Positions 1-6,376 of a stretch of 7,563 bases of DNA are shown here, one piece after another. The DNA is from Phycisphaerales bacterium (GTDB lineage Bacteria > Planctomycetota > Phycisphaerae > Phycisphaerales > UBA1924): the NCBI GenBank assembly GCA_016764015.1, contig JAESSR010000030.1, forward strand, positions 1-7,563, given 5' to 3'. The notes below the pieces were generated by a model, which saw only the letters and a program-made list of their open reading frames with translations, was not told where the DNA came from and did no database searches. How positions within the stretch are numbered: position 1 is the stretch's first letter; the number at the start of each line of letters is the position of its first letter. The translations under genes were made by a program, and so were the position numbers.

Positions 1-1
1 C

Positions 2-30
2 TTGACCGTCTTCGGCAAGCCGTGTCTTAT
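2..30 (+). promoter_or_regulatory. Candidate sigma70-type promoter upstream of arsM
   Basis: TTGACC (2-7, 5 of 6 to the -35 consensus) is followed after exactly 17 bases by TCTTAT (25-30, 4 of 6 to the -10 consensus). Transcription would begin near 37, so the UUCG hairpin at 44-71 would be the first structure in the arsM leader. The match is modest, the window edge cuts off further context, and promoter consensus in planctomycetes is less well defined than in E. coli, so this is a guess from spacing and hexamers only. Confidence 0.25.
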
Positions 31-71
31 GGATTTTCAAGAGCATGGCTTGCCCTTCGGGGCAAACCATG
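14..71. repeat. Three-copy inverted motif with UUCG-capped hairpin
   Basis: A roughly 11-base motif occurs three times: GGCAAGCCGTG at 14-24, its inverse CATGGCTTGCCC at 44-55, and GGGCAAACCATG at 60-71. The second and third form a 12-position stem with one C-A mismatch around the tetraloop TTCG closed by C-G, an exceptionally stable loop in RNA. The first and second can pair instead (11 positions, one G-T), so the two hairpins exclude each other. There is no T-run after 71, so it is not a classical intrinsic terminator of an upstream gene. The motif resembles hairpin repeats I associate with planctomycete intergenic DNA; that is recollection, not a search. Confidence 0.5.
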
Positions 72-112
72 GCACCCGAGAAGAAAAGAGTAGAGAACAG
101 AAACACATACGA

Positions 113-117
113 AAGGA
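113..117 (+). promoter_or_regulatory. Ribosome binding site of arsM (decides the start)
   Basis: AAGGA lies 7 bases before the ATG at 125. This favours that ATG over the in-frame TTG at position 2, whose extra 41 residues would translate the hairpin repeat and have no ArsM-like content. Confidence 0.7.
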
Positions 118-124
118 ACCCAGG

Positions 125-1024
125 ATGAAAACGAATGAAGAAATCAGAAACCAAATCCGGAAGGACTACGCCAACATCGCGACATCGAGCACGGTGTCCC
201 GTGACCAGCTTACCGGGGAGAGCGAATCGACCGGGAGTTGCTGCTGTGCGGGGGCGTGTGGTGTGACGGAATCGATCGATGCGGCGGAGCTCGCCGAGCG
301 GATTGGGTATACCAAAGAAGAACTCGAAGCGTTGCCTGCCGATGCGAATATGGGGTTATCGTGTGGCAATCCGACCGTGATTGCTGCTTTAAAAGAGGGC
401 GAAACGATCCTCGATCTTGGATCGGGTGGCGGGTTTGATATATTCCTCGCTGGGCCGAAGGTTGGGAAGACTGGCCGGGCGATTGGGGTTGATATGACCC
501 ATGAAATGATCAGCAAGGCCCGGACGAATATCGGGCATTACCGAAAAACCACCGGGTTTGACAATGTCGAGTTTCGGCTCGGCGAGATCGAGCATCTGCC
601 TGTGGCGGACAACTCGGTCGATGTCATCATCTCAAACTGTGTGCTGAACCTCTCGCTCGACAAGCAGCAGGTTTGGAACGAGATCGCTCGGGTGCTCAAG
701 CCCGGTGGGCGGGTCGCGGTTTCGGATATTGCCTTGCTCAAGCCATTGCCTATAGAAGTCAAGTCCATTGTTGAATCCTGGGCTGGGTGTGTCGCCGGGG
801 CGATTCCGGTCGAGGAGTTGCGGACTCAGATGAGCAATGCCGGGCTGGGCAGTATTTCGCTGACGCCTAAGCCTCACTATGTCGAAGCGTTGACGGCGGC
901 CAATGACCCGCTCTATACCAAGGTGTCGGCGTTGCTCCCTGAGGGCGAATCGGTGGCGGATGTGATTACGAGTTTGGATATCTTGGCGATTAAGCCTTGC
1001 GGCTGCTCGGATGGTTGTTGTTAA
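125..1024 (+). CDS. arsM: Arsenite S-adenosylmethionine methyltransferase
   Basis: The 299-residue product should transfer methyl groups from S-adenosylmethionine to arsenite in the cytoplasm, giving methylated and finally volatile arsenicals. The class I methyltransferase fold is visible: motif I LDLGSGGGFD (96-105), the acidic motif GVDMTHEMI (121-129), then FRLGEIEHLPVADNSVDVIISNCVLNLS and VLKPGGRVAVSD. The three cysteines that bind As(III) in characterised ArsM enzymes are in their usual settings: C80 (LSCGNP), C172 (SNCVLNLS) and C222 (AGCVAGA). An N-terminal CCC (39-41) plus C45 matches the extra conserved cysteine region of the family. The protein ends in a cysteine-rich tail, CGCSDGCC (C292, C294, C298, C299). 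The ATG at 125 has a good ribosome binding site. No arsR, arsC or efflux gene lies in the window, so operon context to the left is unknown. An intrinsic terminator at 1170-1194 isolates it from thrS. Confidence 0.95.
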   Translation: MKTNEEIRNQIRKDYANIATSSTVSRDQLTGESESTGSCCCAGACGVTESIDAAELAERIGYTKEELEALPADANMGLSCGNPTVIAALKEGETILDLGSGGGFDIFLAGPKVGKTGRAIGVDMTHEMISKARTNIGHYRKTTGFDNVEFRLGEIEHLPVADNSVDVIISNCVLNLSLDKQQVWNEIARVLKPGGRVAVSDIALLKPLPIEVKSIVESWAGCVAGAIPVEELRTQMSNAGLGSISLTPKPHYVEALTAANDPLYTKVSALLPEGESVADVITSLDILAIKPCGCSDGCC

Positions 1025-1031
1025 TTCTCTT

Positions 1032-1130
1032 GGTGGGATGGGTTTTCTGGTGGGATGGGCTTCCAGCCCGTCTCTTTCAAATGGCTCAAACTGCTGAAGA
1101 ATGACGGGCTGGAAGCCCGTCCCACCAGAA
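1032..1130. repeat. Long inverted repeat with self-complementary arms
   Basis: Arms 1045-1072 and 1103-1130 are inverse copies over 28 bases with a single difference (T1056 against G1119, a G-U pair in RNA), separated by a 30-base loop. Each arm also holds a small palindrome of its own, GGGCT-TCC-AGCCC or GGGCT-GGA-AGCCC. The outer half of the left arm is duplicated just upstream: GGTGGGATGGG occurs at 1032-1042 and again at 1049-1059. No reading frame of interest crosses it. The pattern fits a non-autonomous or REP-like intergenic element common in planctomycete-type genomes; family membership is inference. As RNA it would fold into a very stable rod just after the arsM stop. Confidence 0.8.
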
Positions 1131-1169
1131 GAAATGGATTCTGTATTTTTGTTGCAAAAACACACCTTT

Positions 1170-1194
1170 CGCCCTGCCAACGCTGGGCGTTTTT
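1170..1194 (+). terminator. Intrinsic terminator after arsM
   Basis: CGCCC (1170-1174) pairs with GGGCG (1185-1189); inside, after a T-T mismatch, GC pairs with GC around a CAAC loop. Five T residues (1190-1194) follow directly. This is the standard form of a Rho-independent terminator on the plus strand and lies 145 bases beyond the arsM stop, downstream of the inverted repeat. The stem is interrupted by the mismatch, so its strength is uncertain. Confidence 0.55.
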
Positions 1195-1223
1195 CATAGG
1201 ATTGGACGACATATACCCATAGC

Positions 1224-1246
1224 AACCAAGGCACACCGCGTTGGTT
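1224..1246 (+). promoter_or_regulatory. Small hairpin in the thrS leader
   Basis: AACCAA (1224-1229) and TTGGTT (1241-1246) are perfect inverse copies flanking an 11-base GC-rich loop, and they end 20 bases before the thrS ATG. In E. coli, ThrRS represses its own translation by binding leader hairpins that mimic tRNA-Thr, so a leader hairpin is worth recording. I do not see a threonine anticodon mimic in this loop, and a 6-bp stem may be chance. No Gram-positive T-box is present. The putative thrS promoter should lie between 1195 and 1266, but no convincing -35/-10 pair stands out. Confidence 0.25.
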
Positions 1247-1266
1247 TTAGAAAGAACGAGCAGACT

Positions 1267-3345
1267 ATGCCTCAGATCACACTTCCAGACGGTTCGATTA
1301 AATCGTTCGACAACCCGATCTCCGCCCATGACATCGCGATGTCGATCGGCGAACGGCTTGCCCGCGCATGCGTTGGGTGCCTGATTGATGAAGAACTCTG
1401 CGATCTCTCAACCATCATCGAAAATGATTGCACGCTCTCGCTCGTCACCGAAAAGACCCGTGACAAGAAGGATGATCCCAATGCGTTGTTCTTGCTTCGC
1501 CATTCGACGGCTCATGTGATGGCCGAGGCGATTCAGAGAATCATCCCCGGCGCGATGCTGGTGTATGGGCCGCCTTTGGAAAACAGTTTTTACTACGACA
1601 TCAAGTTTCCCGACGATCACCCGCTCAAGGATGGTGACTTCGAAGCGATCGAAAAAGAGATGGCGGCGATCATCAAAGAGGATCGCCCGTTCACACGCTA
1701 TGAACTCGAATACTCCGAGGGGATCAAAAAGGTCGAATCGGAGGGATCGAAGTACAAGCTCGATAACGCGCATCGTGCGCACGAAGCGGGTTCTTTATCG
1801 TTGACTTTCTACGCGACGGGCGAGCCTGGGAAAGATTGGGAGGATCTGTGTCGCGGGCCTCATGTGCCCAGCACTGGGCGGATCGGGGCGTTCAAAATTA
1901 TGTCATTGGCCTCGAGCTACTGGCACGGCGATGAGAACTCCGATCGGCTCACCCGAGTCTATGGCACCTCGTTCTTCAACAAGAAAGACCTCAAGGCCCA
2001 CCTTGAACGATTAGAAGAAGCGAAGAAGCGGGATCATCGTGTGCTGGGCAAGAAGTTGCACCTGTTCCACATTGATGAAGCGGTCGGGCAGGGGTTGATT
2101 TTGTGGCTGCCCAATGGTGCGGTGATCCGCAAGGAGCTGCAGGATTTCATCTCGGCGGAGCTGACCAAACAGGGGTATCACGAGGTGTTCACGCCTCACA
2201 TCGGCAAGCTCGATCTGTATCGCACCTCGGGGCACTTCCCGTATTATGCCGAGAGCCAGTTCACGCCTTTGATCGAGCGGGATTTCATGGTCAAGCTCTC
2301 GGACGAGGGGTGCAGTTGTTCGCATCTCTCGAACTTCATCAACCGAGGCGAGATTGACGGGTTTATGCTCAAGCCGATGAACTGCCCGCATCATATTAAG
2401 ATTTATGACTCCCAGCCTCGCTCATACAAGGACCTGCCGGTGCGGCTCGCCGAGTTTGGGACGGTGTATCGCTGGGAGCAATCCGGCGAACTCAACGGCA
2501 TGACCCGTGTCCGCGGATTCACCCAAGACGATGCGCATCTCTTCTGCACGCCCGACCAGATCGGGCAGGAGTTGCAGGGGTGTTTGTCGTTGGTGAAAAC
2601 AATCTTCAATATTCTGGGGATGAGCGATTATCGTGTGCGGGTTGGTTTGCGTGATCCTGATAGTTGCAAATACACAGGTGAATCTGAGAACTGGGACAAG
2701 GCGGAGCAGGCGTGTCGTGAGGCGGCCCAGACTTTGGGCGTGCCGTTCACCGAAGAGCCCGGCGAGGCTGCGTTCTATGGGCCCAAGATCGACTTCATCG
2801 TCAAGGATGTCATCGGGCGCGAATGGCAACTCGGCACCGTGCAAGTGGACTACAACCTGCCGGAACGGTTCGATCTGACATACATCGGGGCGGACAACGA
2901 GAAGCACCGCCCGGTGATGATCCATCGTGCGCCGTTCGGATCAATGGAACGATTCATCGGCGTATTAATCGAACACTTCGCCGGCGCATTCCCGGTGTGG
3001 CTCGCGCCCGAACAGGTGCGTGTGCTGCCGATCTCGGAGAAGAGCAATGATTATGCGCACGAAGTGATGAGTGCGCTCCATGCTGTCGGGATTCGTTGCA
3101 CGATGGACAATCATGACCAGCGTGTGCAGGCGAAGATTAAGAATGGTTCGGAGATGAAGATCCCGTACCTGTTGGTTGTTGGGCCGAGGGATGCCCAGAG
3201 CCGAGCGGTTTCTGTGCGTGCGTTTGGTACAGAGAAGGACCTTGGGCAGATGCCTTTGGACGAGTTCATCGCAGCGATTACCGAGGAATACCGCACGAAG
3301 GGACGCAGCAGCGTGAAGGATCGGTTCGCAACGGCGACCGTTTGA
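1267..3345 (+). CDS. thrS: Threonyl-tRNA synthetase
   Basis: The 692-residue enzyme charges tRNA-Thr with threonine using ATP. The order is a TGS domain (about 1-63), then the editing domain with HSTAH (H79, H83), C195 (DLCRGPH) and H199, which clears mischarged Ser-tRNA-Thr. The class II catalytic core follows, with the zinc ligands C373 (MNCPHH), H424 (DDAHLF) and H553 (MIHRAP) and motif 2 YRWEQSGELNGMTRVRGFTQDDAH (401-424, written in family order). A C-terminal anticodon-binding domain spans about 584-675. It is about 50 residues longer than the 642-residue E. coli enzyme. Part of the excess is an insertion at about 337-363 between SGHFPYY and MNCPHH, containing GCSCSH. The ATG at 1267 begins the TGS domain exactly; the ribosome binding site is weak (ACGAG, 1256-1260). 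All catalytic and editing residues are present. It is flanked by a terminator upstream and a 67-base gap downstream, so it is probably its own transcription unit. Confidence 0.98.
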   Translation: MPQITLPDGSIKSFDNPISAHDIAMSIGERLARACVGCLIDEELCDLSTIIENDCTLSLVTEKTRDKKDDPNALFLLRHSTAHVMAEAIQRIIPGAMLVYGPPLENSFYYDIKFPDDHPLKDGDFEAIEKEMAAIIKEDRPFTRYELEYSEGIKKVESEGSKYKLDNAHRAHEAGSLSLTFYATGEPGKDWEDLCRGPHVPSTGRIGAFKIMSLASSYWHGDENSDRLTRVYGTSFFNKKDLKAHLERLEEAKKRDHRVLGKKLHLFHIDEAVGQGLILWLPNGAVIRKELQDFISAELTKQGYHEVFTPHIGKLDLYRTSGHFPYYAESQFTPLIERDFMVKLSDEGCSCSHLSNFINRGEIDGFMLKPMNCPHHIKIYDSQPRSYKDLPVRLAEFGTVYRWEQSGELNGMTRVRGFTQDDAHLFCTPDQIGQELQGCLSLVKTIFNILGMSDYRVRVGLRDPDSCKYTGESENWDKAEQACREAAQTLGVPFTEEPGEAAFYGPKIDFIVKDVIGREWQLGTVQVDYNLPERFDLTYIGADNEKHRPVMIHRAPFGSMERFIGVLIEHFAGAFPVWLAPEQVRVLPISEKSNDYAHEVMSALHAVGIRCTMDNHDQRVQAKIKNGSEMKIPYLLVVGPRDAQSRAVSVRAFGTEKDLGQMPLDEFIAAITEEYRTKGRSSVKDRFATATV

Positions 3346-3364
3346 TCTTTTTTCAGCCCACTAT

Positions 3365-3395
3365 TGCATAACGCTTGTGATCACTTGGTTATGCA
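3365..3395. promoter_or_regulatory. Dyad-symmetric element before the membrane protein gene
   Basis: TGCATAAC (3365-3372) and GTTATGCA (3388-3395) are perfect 8-base inverse copies, and the loop contains a second perfect palindrome, GTGATCAC (3377-3384). The two share nearly the same centre. It lies 19 bases after the thrS stop and ends 17 bases before the next start codon. The run of T at 3348-3353 precedes the hairpin rather than following it, so it does not look like an intrinsic terminator. It could be an operator for a dimeric repressor or a structured leader; neither can be decided from sequence. Confidence 0.45.
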
Positions 3396-3401
3396 CATGA
3401 A

Positions 3402-3405
3402 AGGA
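3402..3405 (+). promoter_or_regulatory. Ribosome binding site supporting a TTG start
   Basis: AGGA lies 7 bases before the TTG at 3413. The nearby ATG codons at 3397 and 3408 are in other frames and hit stops within 4 and 24 residues, so TTG is the best start for the long frame; the ATG at 3437 is the fallback. Confidence 0.5.
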
Positions 3406-3412
3406 TCATGAG

Positions 3413-4669
3413 TTGGACATATTGTTTTTTGGCTATATGGCGATTTCTTCGGTTCTGCTTTGCTATTGCTTCTCCCTTGTAGTACGCCTTGTTTCCGATT
3501 TTTTAGCACGCCGAAATAAGCGGCTTCACGCTGAGTATCAAATAGCACATCTCCGAAACGCTTACATCGCGATTGTGATTTGTCTTATTGGAAGCGTAGC
3601 ATTTGGTTGGTATGCGGTTTACACCTACAGCCGACACTCAAACTCACTGAACGATGGCGATATTGTGCTGGCCATTTCACTTTTTCTTACTTTATTCGCA
3701 TCTCTGCTAGGAACATGGGCGTTGATCGGAGATCGATCGCGTGGTCGGCTGCGTTGCCCTCAGTGTTGGTACGACATGGCAGGACTGGACACTGGCAGAT
3801 GTCCAGAGTGTGGGAAAGATATTAAATCTCCCAAGACCCTTTGTAAGTCAAGGCGTGTGAAATGGCCTGTTGTTCCGATTGCGTTGTTCCTTTCATTTGC
3901 GACTCATGGGTTTATCAGCGCCAGACATGTGGACGACACTGATTACTTCGCATTGGTTCCAACCTGGTTTCTCATGCTCGGATGGGAACATTTTCCTGAC
4001 GATTGGATTTTGGAATCTTGGTGGACTCACAATAGCGCTTCGCTCTTCGATCGACTCGGGGAAGGCTACAGCGACAACCCATGGATGAGCGATGCTCGTG
4101 TTCGAGCATTTGGCAATAAGCTCTGCAAGGGTATGATCACAGATTCAATCAACAGATGGAATCCCCGTCGACTCATACTGATTGAACGAGCCAGCCATTT
4201 GCTCACTCATAATCGTATCGATGACGGAGAAAACCTATGGATTGGACCACCAATTGATGCAAGCGAGTTATTGAGGCTTTCGGCAAAAGATGTCATTGCG
4301 GCATATCGTGCACAAAATCCAACCAATGAACAACTTCGAATTCGTTCGATCGAGATTAGCCAGGGACGGATTGGGTTTTACTTTGATTCACCTTATGGAG
4401 TTGCGAAAGACTGGATAATAAATGGCTTGGTTAACGCTACACCATACGCCCCAGATGCGGCCTTTGAAGAAGCTGATTACTATCACCGGCTTGATGAATA
4501 CTACGATCAAATCTTAAGAGAACTCAGCGAATCGACTCAAGGAACACTCTCAGAATTTCATCAGGATCTGCTTTCCCCAACTATCCAAAGTTTGCTCAAC
4601 TCAGGCTCGTCAACTGACCATGACAATGCGACTTCCCTTTTGCGTGATGCAGGCCTAATAGAAAACTAA
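3413..4669 (+). CDS. Uncharacterised multi-pass membrane protein with zinc ribbon
   Basis: I do not recognise a named family for this 418-residue protein. Hydrophobic stretches suggest membrane segments at about 4-28, 50-72, 84-106, 151-170 and 178-191. Between the third and fourth sits a zinc ribbon with C115, C118, C130 and C133 (RCPQCWYDMAGL...GRCPECG). Cysteine pairs of this form next to membrane helices recur in planctomycete proteins of unknown function. Residues 192-418 look soluble, are rich in acidic and aromatic residues, and end in a helical, Ser-rich region (about 385-418). No catalytic motif is visible. The gene starts with TTG, has a dyad element upstream and ends 8 bases from the convergent gene at 4678. 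It is visibly more AT-rich than its neighbours (about 45% GC in a 60-base sample against 60% in thrS), which may mean relaxed selection or acquisition. That it is a real gene is likely from its length and coherent topology; its function is unknown. Confidence 0.8.
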   Translation: MDILFFGYMAISSVLLCYCFSLVVRLVSDFLARRNKRLHAEYQIAHLRNAYIAIVICLIGSVAFGWYAVYTYSRHSNSLNDGDIVLAISLFLTLFASLLGTWALIGDRSRGRLRCPQCWYDMAGLDTGRCPECGKDIKSPKTLCKSRRVKWPVVPIALFLSFATHGFISARHVDDTDYFALVPTWFLMLGWEHFPDDWILESWWTHNSASLFDRLGEGYSDNPWMSDARVRAFGNKLCKGMITDSINRWNPRRLILIERASHLLTHNRIDDGENLWIGPPIDASELLRLSAKDVIAAYRAQNPTNEQLRIRSIEISQGRIGFYFDSPYGVAKDWIINGLVNATPYAPDAAFEEADYYHRLDEYYDQILRELSESTQGTLSEFHQDLLSPTIQSLLNSGSSTDHDNATSLLRDAGLIEN

Positions 4670-4677
4670 TCGGATAT

Positions 4678-5421
4678 TTAACCCCCGTTGAGTTTCGCTT
4701 GTGCCTCGGCGATGATTTGGACGACTTCGTCAGGATCATCCGTCATATGAAACAGATCCATCACCTCCGGATACACCGTTTTGTTGGCGATCAATGACTC
4801 TTCGATGAAGCGTTCCATCGGCTCCCAGAAATCTTTGCCCATGATGATGATGGGGAAGCGTTCGATCTTGCCGGTTTGGATGAGCACGGCTGTCTCAAAG
4901 ATTTCATCGAGGGTGCCGAGCCCGCCGGGCATGACGACGAAGGCGTCGGAGTATTTGACCAGCATGACCTTGCGGACGAAGAAGTATTTGAAATCGACGA
5001 AGAGGTCAAGGTATGGGTTGGGGTGTTGTTCCATCGGGAGTTCGATGTTGCAGCCGATGGATAGGCCGCCGCCGGCGCGTGCGCCTCGGTTGGCGGCTTC
5101 CATGATTCCTGGGCCGCCCCCGGTCATGGTTGCGTAGCCGGCCTGGGCAAGTTTCTTGCCAACGGCTTGTGCGAGTTGGTAGTATTCATTGTCTTCTTCG
5201 AAGCGGGCCGAACCGAAGACGGTGACGCATGGGCCGATGAAGTGGAGTTTGCGGAAGCCTCGGATGAACTCGATGAAGATGTTGATTGCTGTATAGAGTT
5301 CTTGACGGCGCAGGCGTGGGCCTTTGAGGAGGTGGTGCTCTGAGCCTTTGGGCGGGTGCTTGCCCCAATCGCAGCATTCCTCGGGCGTGTGTGGATCAGT
5401 ATTGTTTGGTTCGGTGTTCAT
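4678..5421 (-). CDS. LOG-family nucleotide 5'-monophosphate phosphoribohydrolase
   Basis: The 247-residue product has the signatures of the LOG / TIGR00730 family (Rossmann-like fold): FGSAR (69-73), GGGPGIMEAANRGA (101-114), the conserved basic pair in VRKVML (149-154) and PGGLGTLDEIFE (165-176). Characterised members cleave the N-glycosidic bond of nucleoside 5'-monophosphates, including cytokinin ribotides, releasing the base and ribose 5-phosphate. Older annotations call such proteins lysine decarboxylase, but no PLP site is present. In a bacterium like this, purine or pyrimidine nucleotide turnover is the safer guess. An N-terminal extension of about 60 residues precedes the fold, with CCDWGKHPP. 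The ATG at 5421 is preferred; the frame stays open to 5619, but those 66 codons are antisense to the divergent hydrolase gene. No clear ribosome binding site precedes the ATG. Its 3' end is 8 bases from the convergent membrane protein gene, with no visible terminator between them. Confidence 0.9.
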   Translation of the reverse strand: MNTEPNNTDPHTPEECCDWGKHPPKGSEHHLLKGPRLRRQELYTAINIFIEFIRGFRKLHFIGPCVTVFGSARFEEDNEYYQLAQAVGKKLAQAGYATMTGGGPGIMEAANRGARAGGGLSIGCNIELPMEQHPNPYLDLFVDFKYFFVRKVMLVKYSDAFVVMPGGLGTLDEIFETAVLIQTGKIERFPIIIMGKDFWEPMERFIEESLIANKTVYPEVMDLFHMTDDPDEVVQIIAEAQAKLNGG

Positions 5422-5500
5422 CAAAGATGAGTTTAGGCAAGATACATGCTTGGCGATGGGGCATATGATCCTGATAGAGGCAAACAGAAGGGCTATCCCG
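5422..5500. promoter_or_regulatory. Divergent promoter region between LOG gene and hydrolase gene
   Basis: These 79 bases must carry the start signals for both flanking genes, unless the hydrolase start is placed upstream. On the plus strand TATGAT (5464-5469) matches the -10 consensus at 5 of 6 positions, 31 bases before the hydrolase ATG; the -35 at the right distance (GATACA, 5441-5446) matches only at 3 of 6. On the minus strand I see no convincing pair. A shared regulator is possible but no dyad operator stands out. Confidence 0.3.
5486..5492 (+). promoter_or_regulatory. Ribosome binding site of the alpha/beta hydrolase
   Basis: AGAAGGG ends 8 bases before the ATG at 5501. This favours 5501 over the in-frame ATGs at 5456 and 5465, and over the open frame reaching back to 5324, which is antisense to the LOG gene. 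Confidence 0.55.
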
Positions 5501-6340
5501 ATGAGCAATCCATTCACACTCAAAAACAAGCATGATCGTGAACTCCTCGGCGACACGCATACGCCCAAGGACTCGCCGAAGGCATGTGTGATCTTGCTGC
5601 ATGGGTTCAAAGGATACAAGGACTATGGCTTCATCCCCGTCCTTGCTCATGATGTGTGCAATGAGGGAATGCTCGTGCATCGATTCAACTTTTCAACCTC
5701 AGGCATGACCAACGAGATCGGAACCTTTGCGAGGGCTGACCTGTTCGAACTCGACACCTGGTCTCGCCAAGTCGAAGATATCGTTCGAGTCGTTGAAGCG
5801 GTGCGCAGCGGCGAGCTGAGTGGTGGGGGGCTGCCGATCTATATCATCGGCCACTCACGCGGGGGCGCGAGTTCATTGCTCGCTGCAGGGCGACTTGGTG
5901 ATGATCTTGGGCTCTCGGGAGTGATCACGATCAATGCGGTGGACTGTTGCTCGCGCATGAACAAAGCAGAGCAGAGCGAACTGCTTGAGAGAGGATACAC
6001 AATCACACAAAGTGCGCGAACAAAGCAAGACCTGCGCATCAACAGCGCATGGTTGAGTGAGCAACTCGATGATCCCGATGGGCACGATGTGCTTTTGCAA
6101 GCGTCAAAGATCGCGTGCCCGGTGTGTGTGATCCATGGGAATGAAGATCAGGCTGTGGATCACAAGGCAGGAGTGGAGATTTCAAACGCATGCGGGTGTG
6201 AGTTGATTACCCTCGACGGGGGGAACCATGTACTCAATATGGCGAATCCAAGCCCTATTGATGGGGTTCGATCTGAACAACTCCTCAAGACGACCATGAT
6301 AATTACCCGATTTATAGGGGACACGGTACACACTCTCTAA
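5501..6340 (+). CDS. Alpha/beta-fold hydrolase
   Basis: The 279-residue protein is a serine hydrolase of the alpha/beta fold, probably an esterase- or acyl-peptidase-like cytoplasmic enzyme; its substrate is unknown. The family landmarks appear in order: the oxyanion-hole strand VILLHGFKG (HG at 34-35), RFNFSTSG (61-68), the nucleophile elbow GHSRGG with S119, the acid in HGNEDQAV (D216) and the base in GGNHVLNM (H243). The catalytic triad is therefore complete. No signal peptide or membrane segment is seen from the chosen start. Its length is usual for single-domain members. The lid region between about 145 and 200 includes AVDCCSRMNKAEQSELLERGY. The gene is divergent from the LOG gene and is followed after 36 bases by a gene for an exported protein, so it may be the first gene of a two-gene operon. 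No functional link to either neighbour can be shown. Confidence 0.9.
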   Translation: MSNPFTLKNKHDRELLGDTHTPKDSPKACVILLHGFKGYKDYGFIPVLAHDVCNEGMLVHRFNFSTSGMTNEIGTFARADLFELDTWSRQVEDIVRVVEAVRSGELSGGGLPIYIIGHSRGGASSLLAAGRLGDDLGLSGVITINAVDCCSRMNKAEQSELLERGYTITQSARTKQDLRINSAWLSEQLDDPDGHDVLLQASKIACPVCVIHGNEDQAVDHKAGVEISNACGCELITLDGGNHVLNMANPSPIDGVRSEQLLKTTMIITRFIGDTVHTL

Positions 6341-6364
6341 GTTAGGGGTTGATAGCGTGAGTCC

Positions 6365-6370
6365 AGAGGG
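6365..6370 (+). promoter_or_regulatory. Ribosome binding site supporting a TTG start
   Basis: AGAGGG lies 6 bases before the TTG at 6377 and 15 bases before the ATG at 6386. The spacing favours the TTG; either start leaves the signal peptide intact. Confidence 0.5.
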
Positions 6371-6376
6371 CGACAA

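Noticed and set aside
2..124. In-frame extension of arsM back to TTG at position 2 (41 extra residues).
   Set aside because: It would translate the hairpin repeat, has no family similarity, and the ATG at 125 has a well-spaced AAGGA.
632..1234. 200-codon minus-strand open frame over the 3' half of arsM and the inverted repeat.
   Set aside because: It is antisense to a clear ArsM, is rich in Arg/Pro/His as expected from a shadow frame, and half of it reads repeat DNA.
1195..1266. T-box or threonine-codon attenuator leader for thrS.
   Set aside because: No T-box sequence, no short leader peptide rich in Thr codons, only a 6-bp hairpin.
3346..3354. T-rich run after thrS as an intrinsic terminator.
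   Set aside because: No GC-rich hairpin precedes the run; the only strong dyad lies after it.
5324..5500. N-terminal extension of the hydrolase by 59 residues.
   Set aside because: Most of it is antisense to the LOG gene; the ATG at 5501 has AGAAGGG and starts just before the fold.
5422..5619. N-terminal extension of the LOG protein by 66 residues.
   Set aside because: It overlaps the divergent hydrolase coding region antisense and adds nothing family-like; the ATG at 5421 precedes the usual family region.
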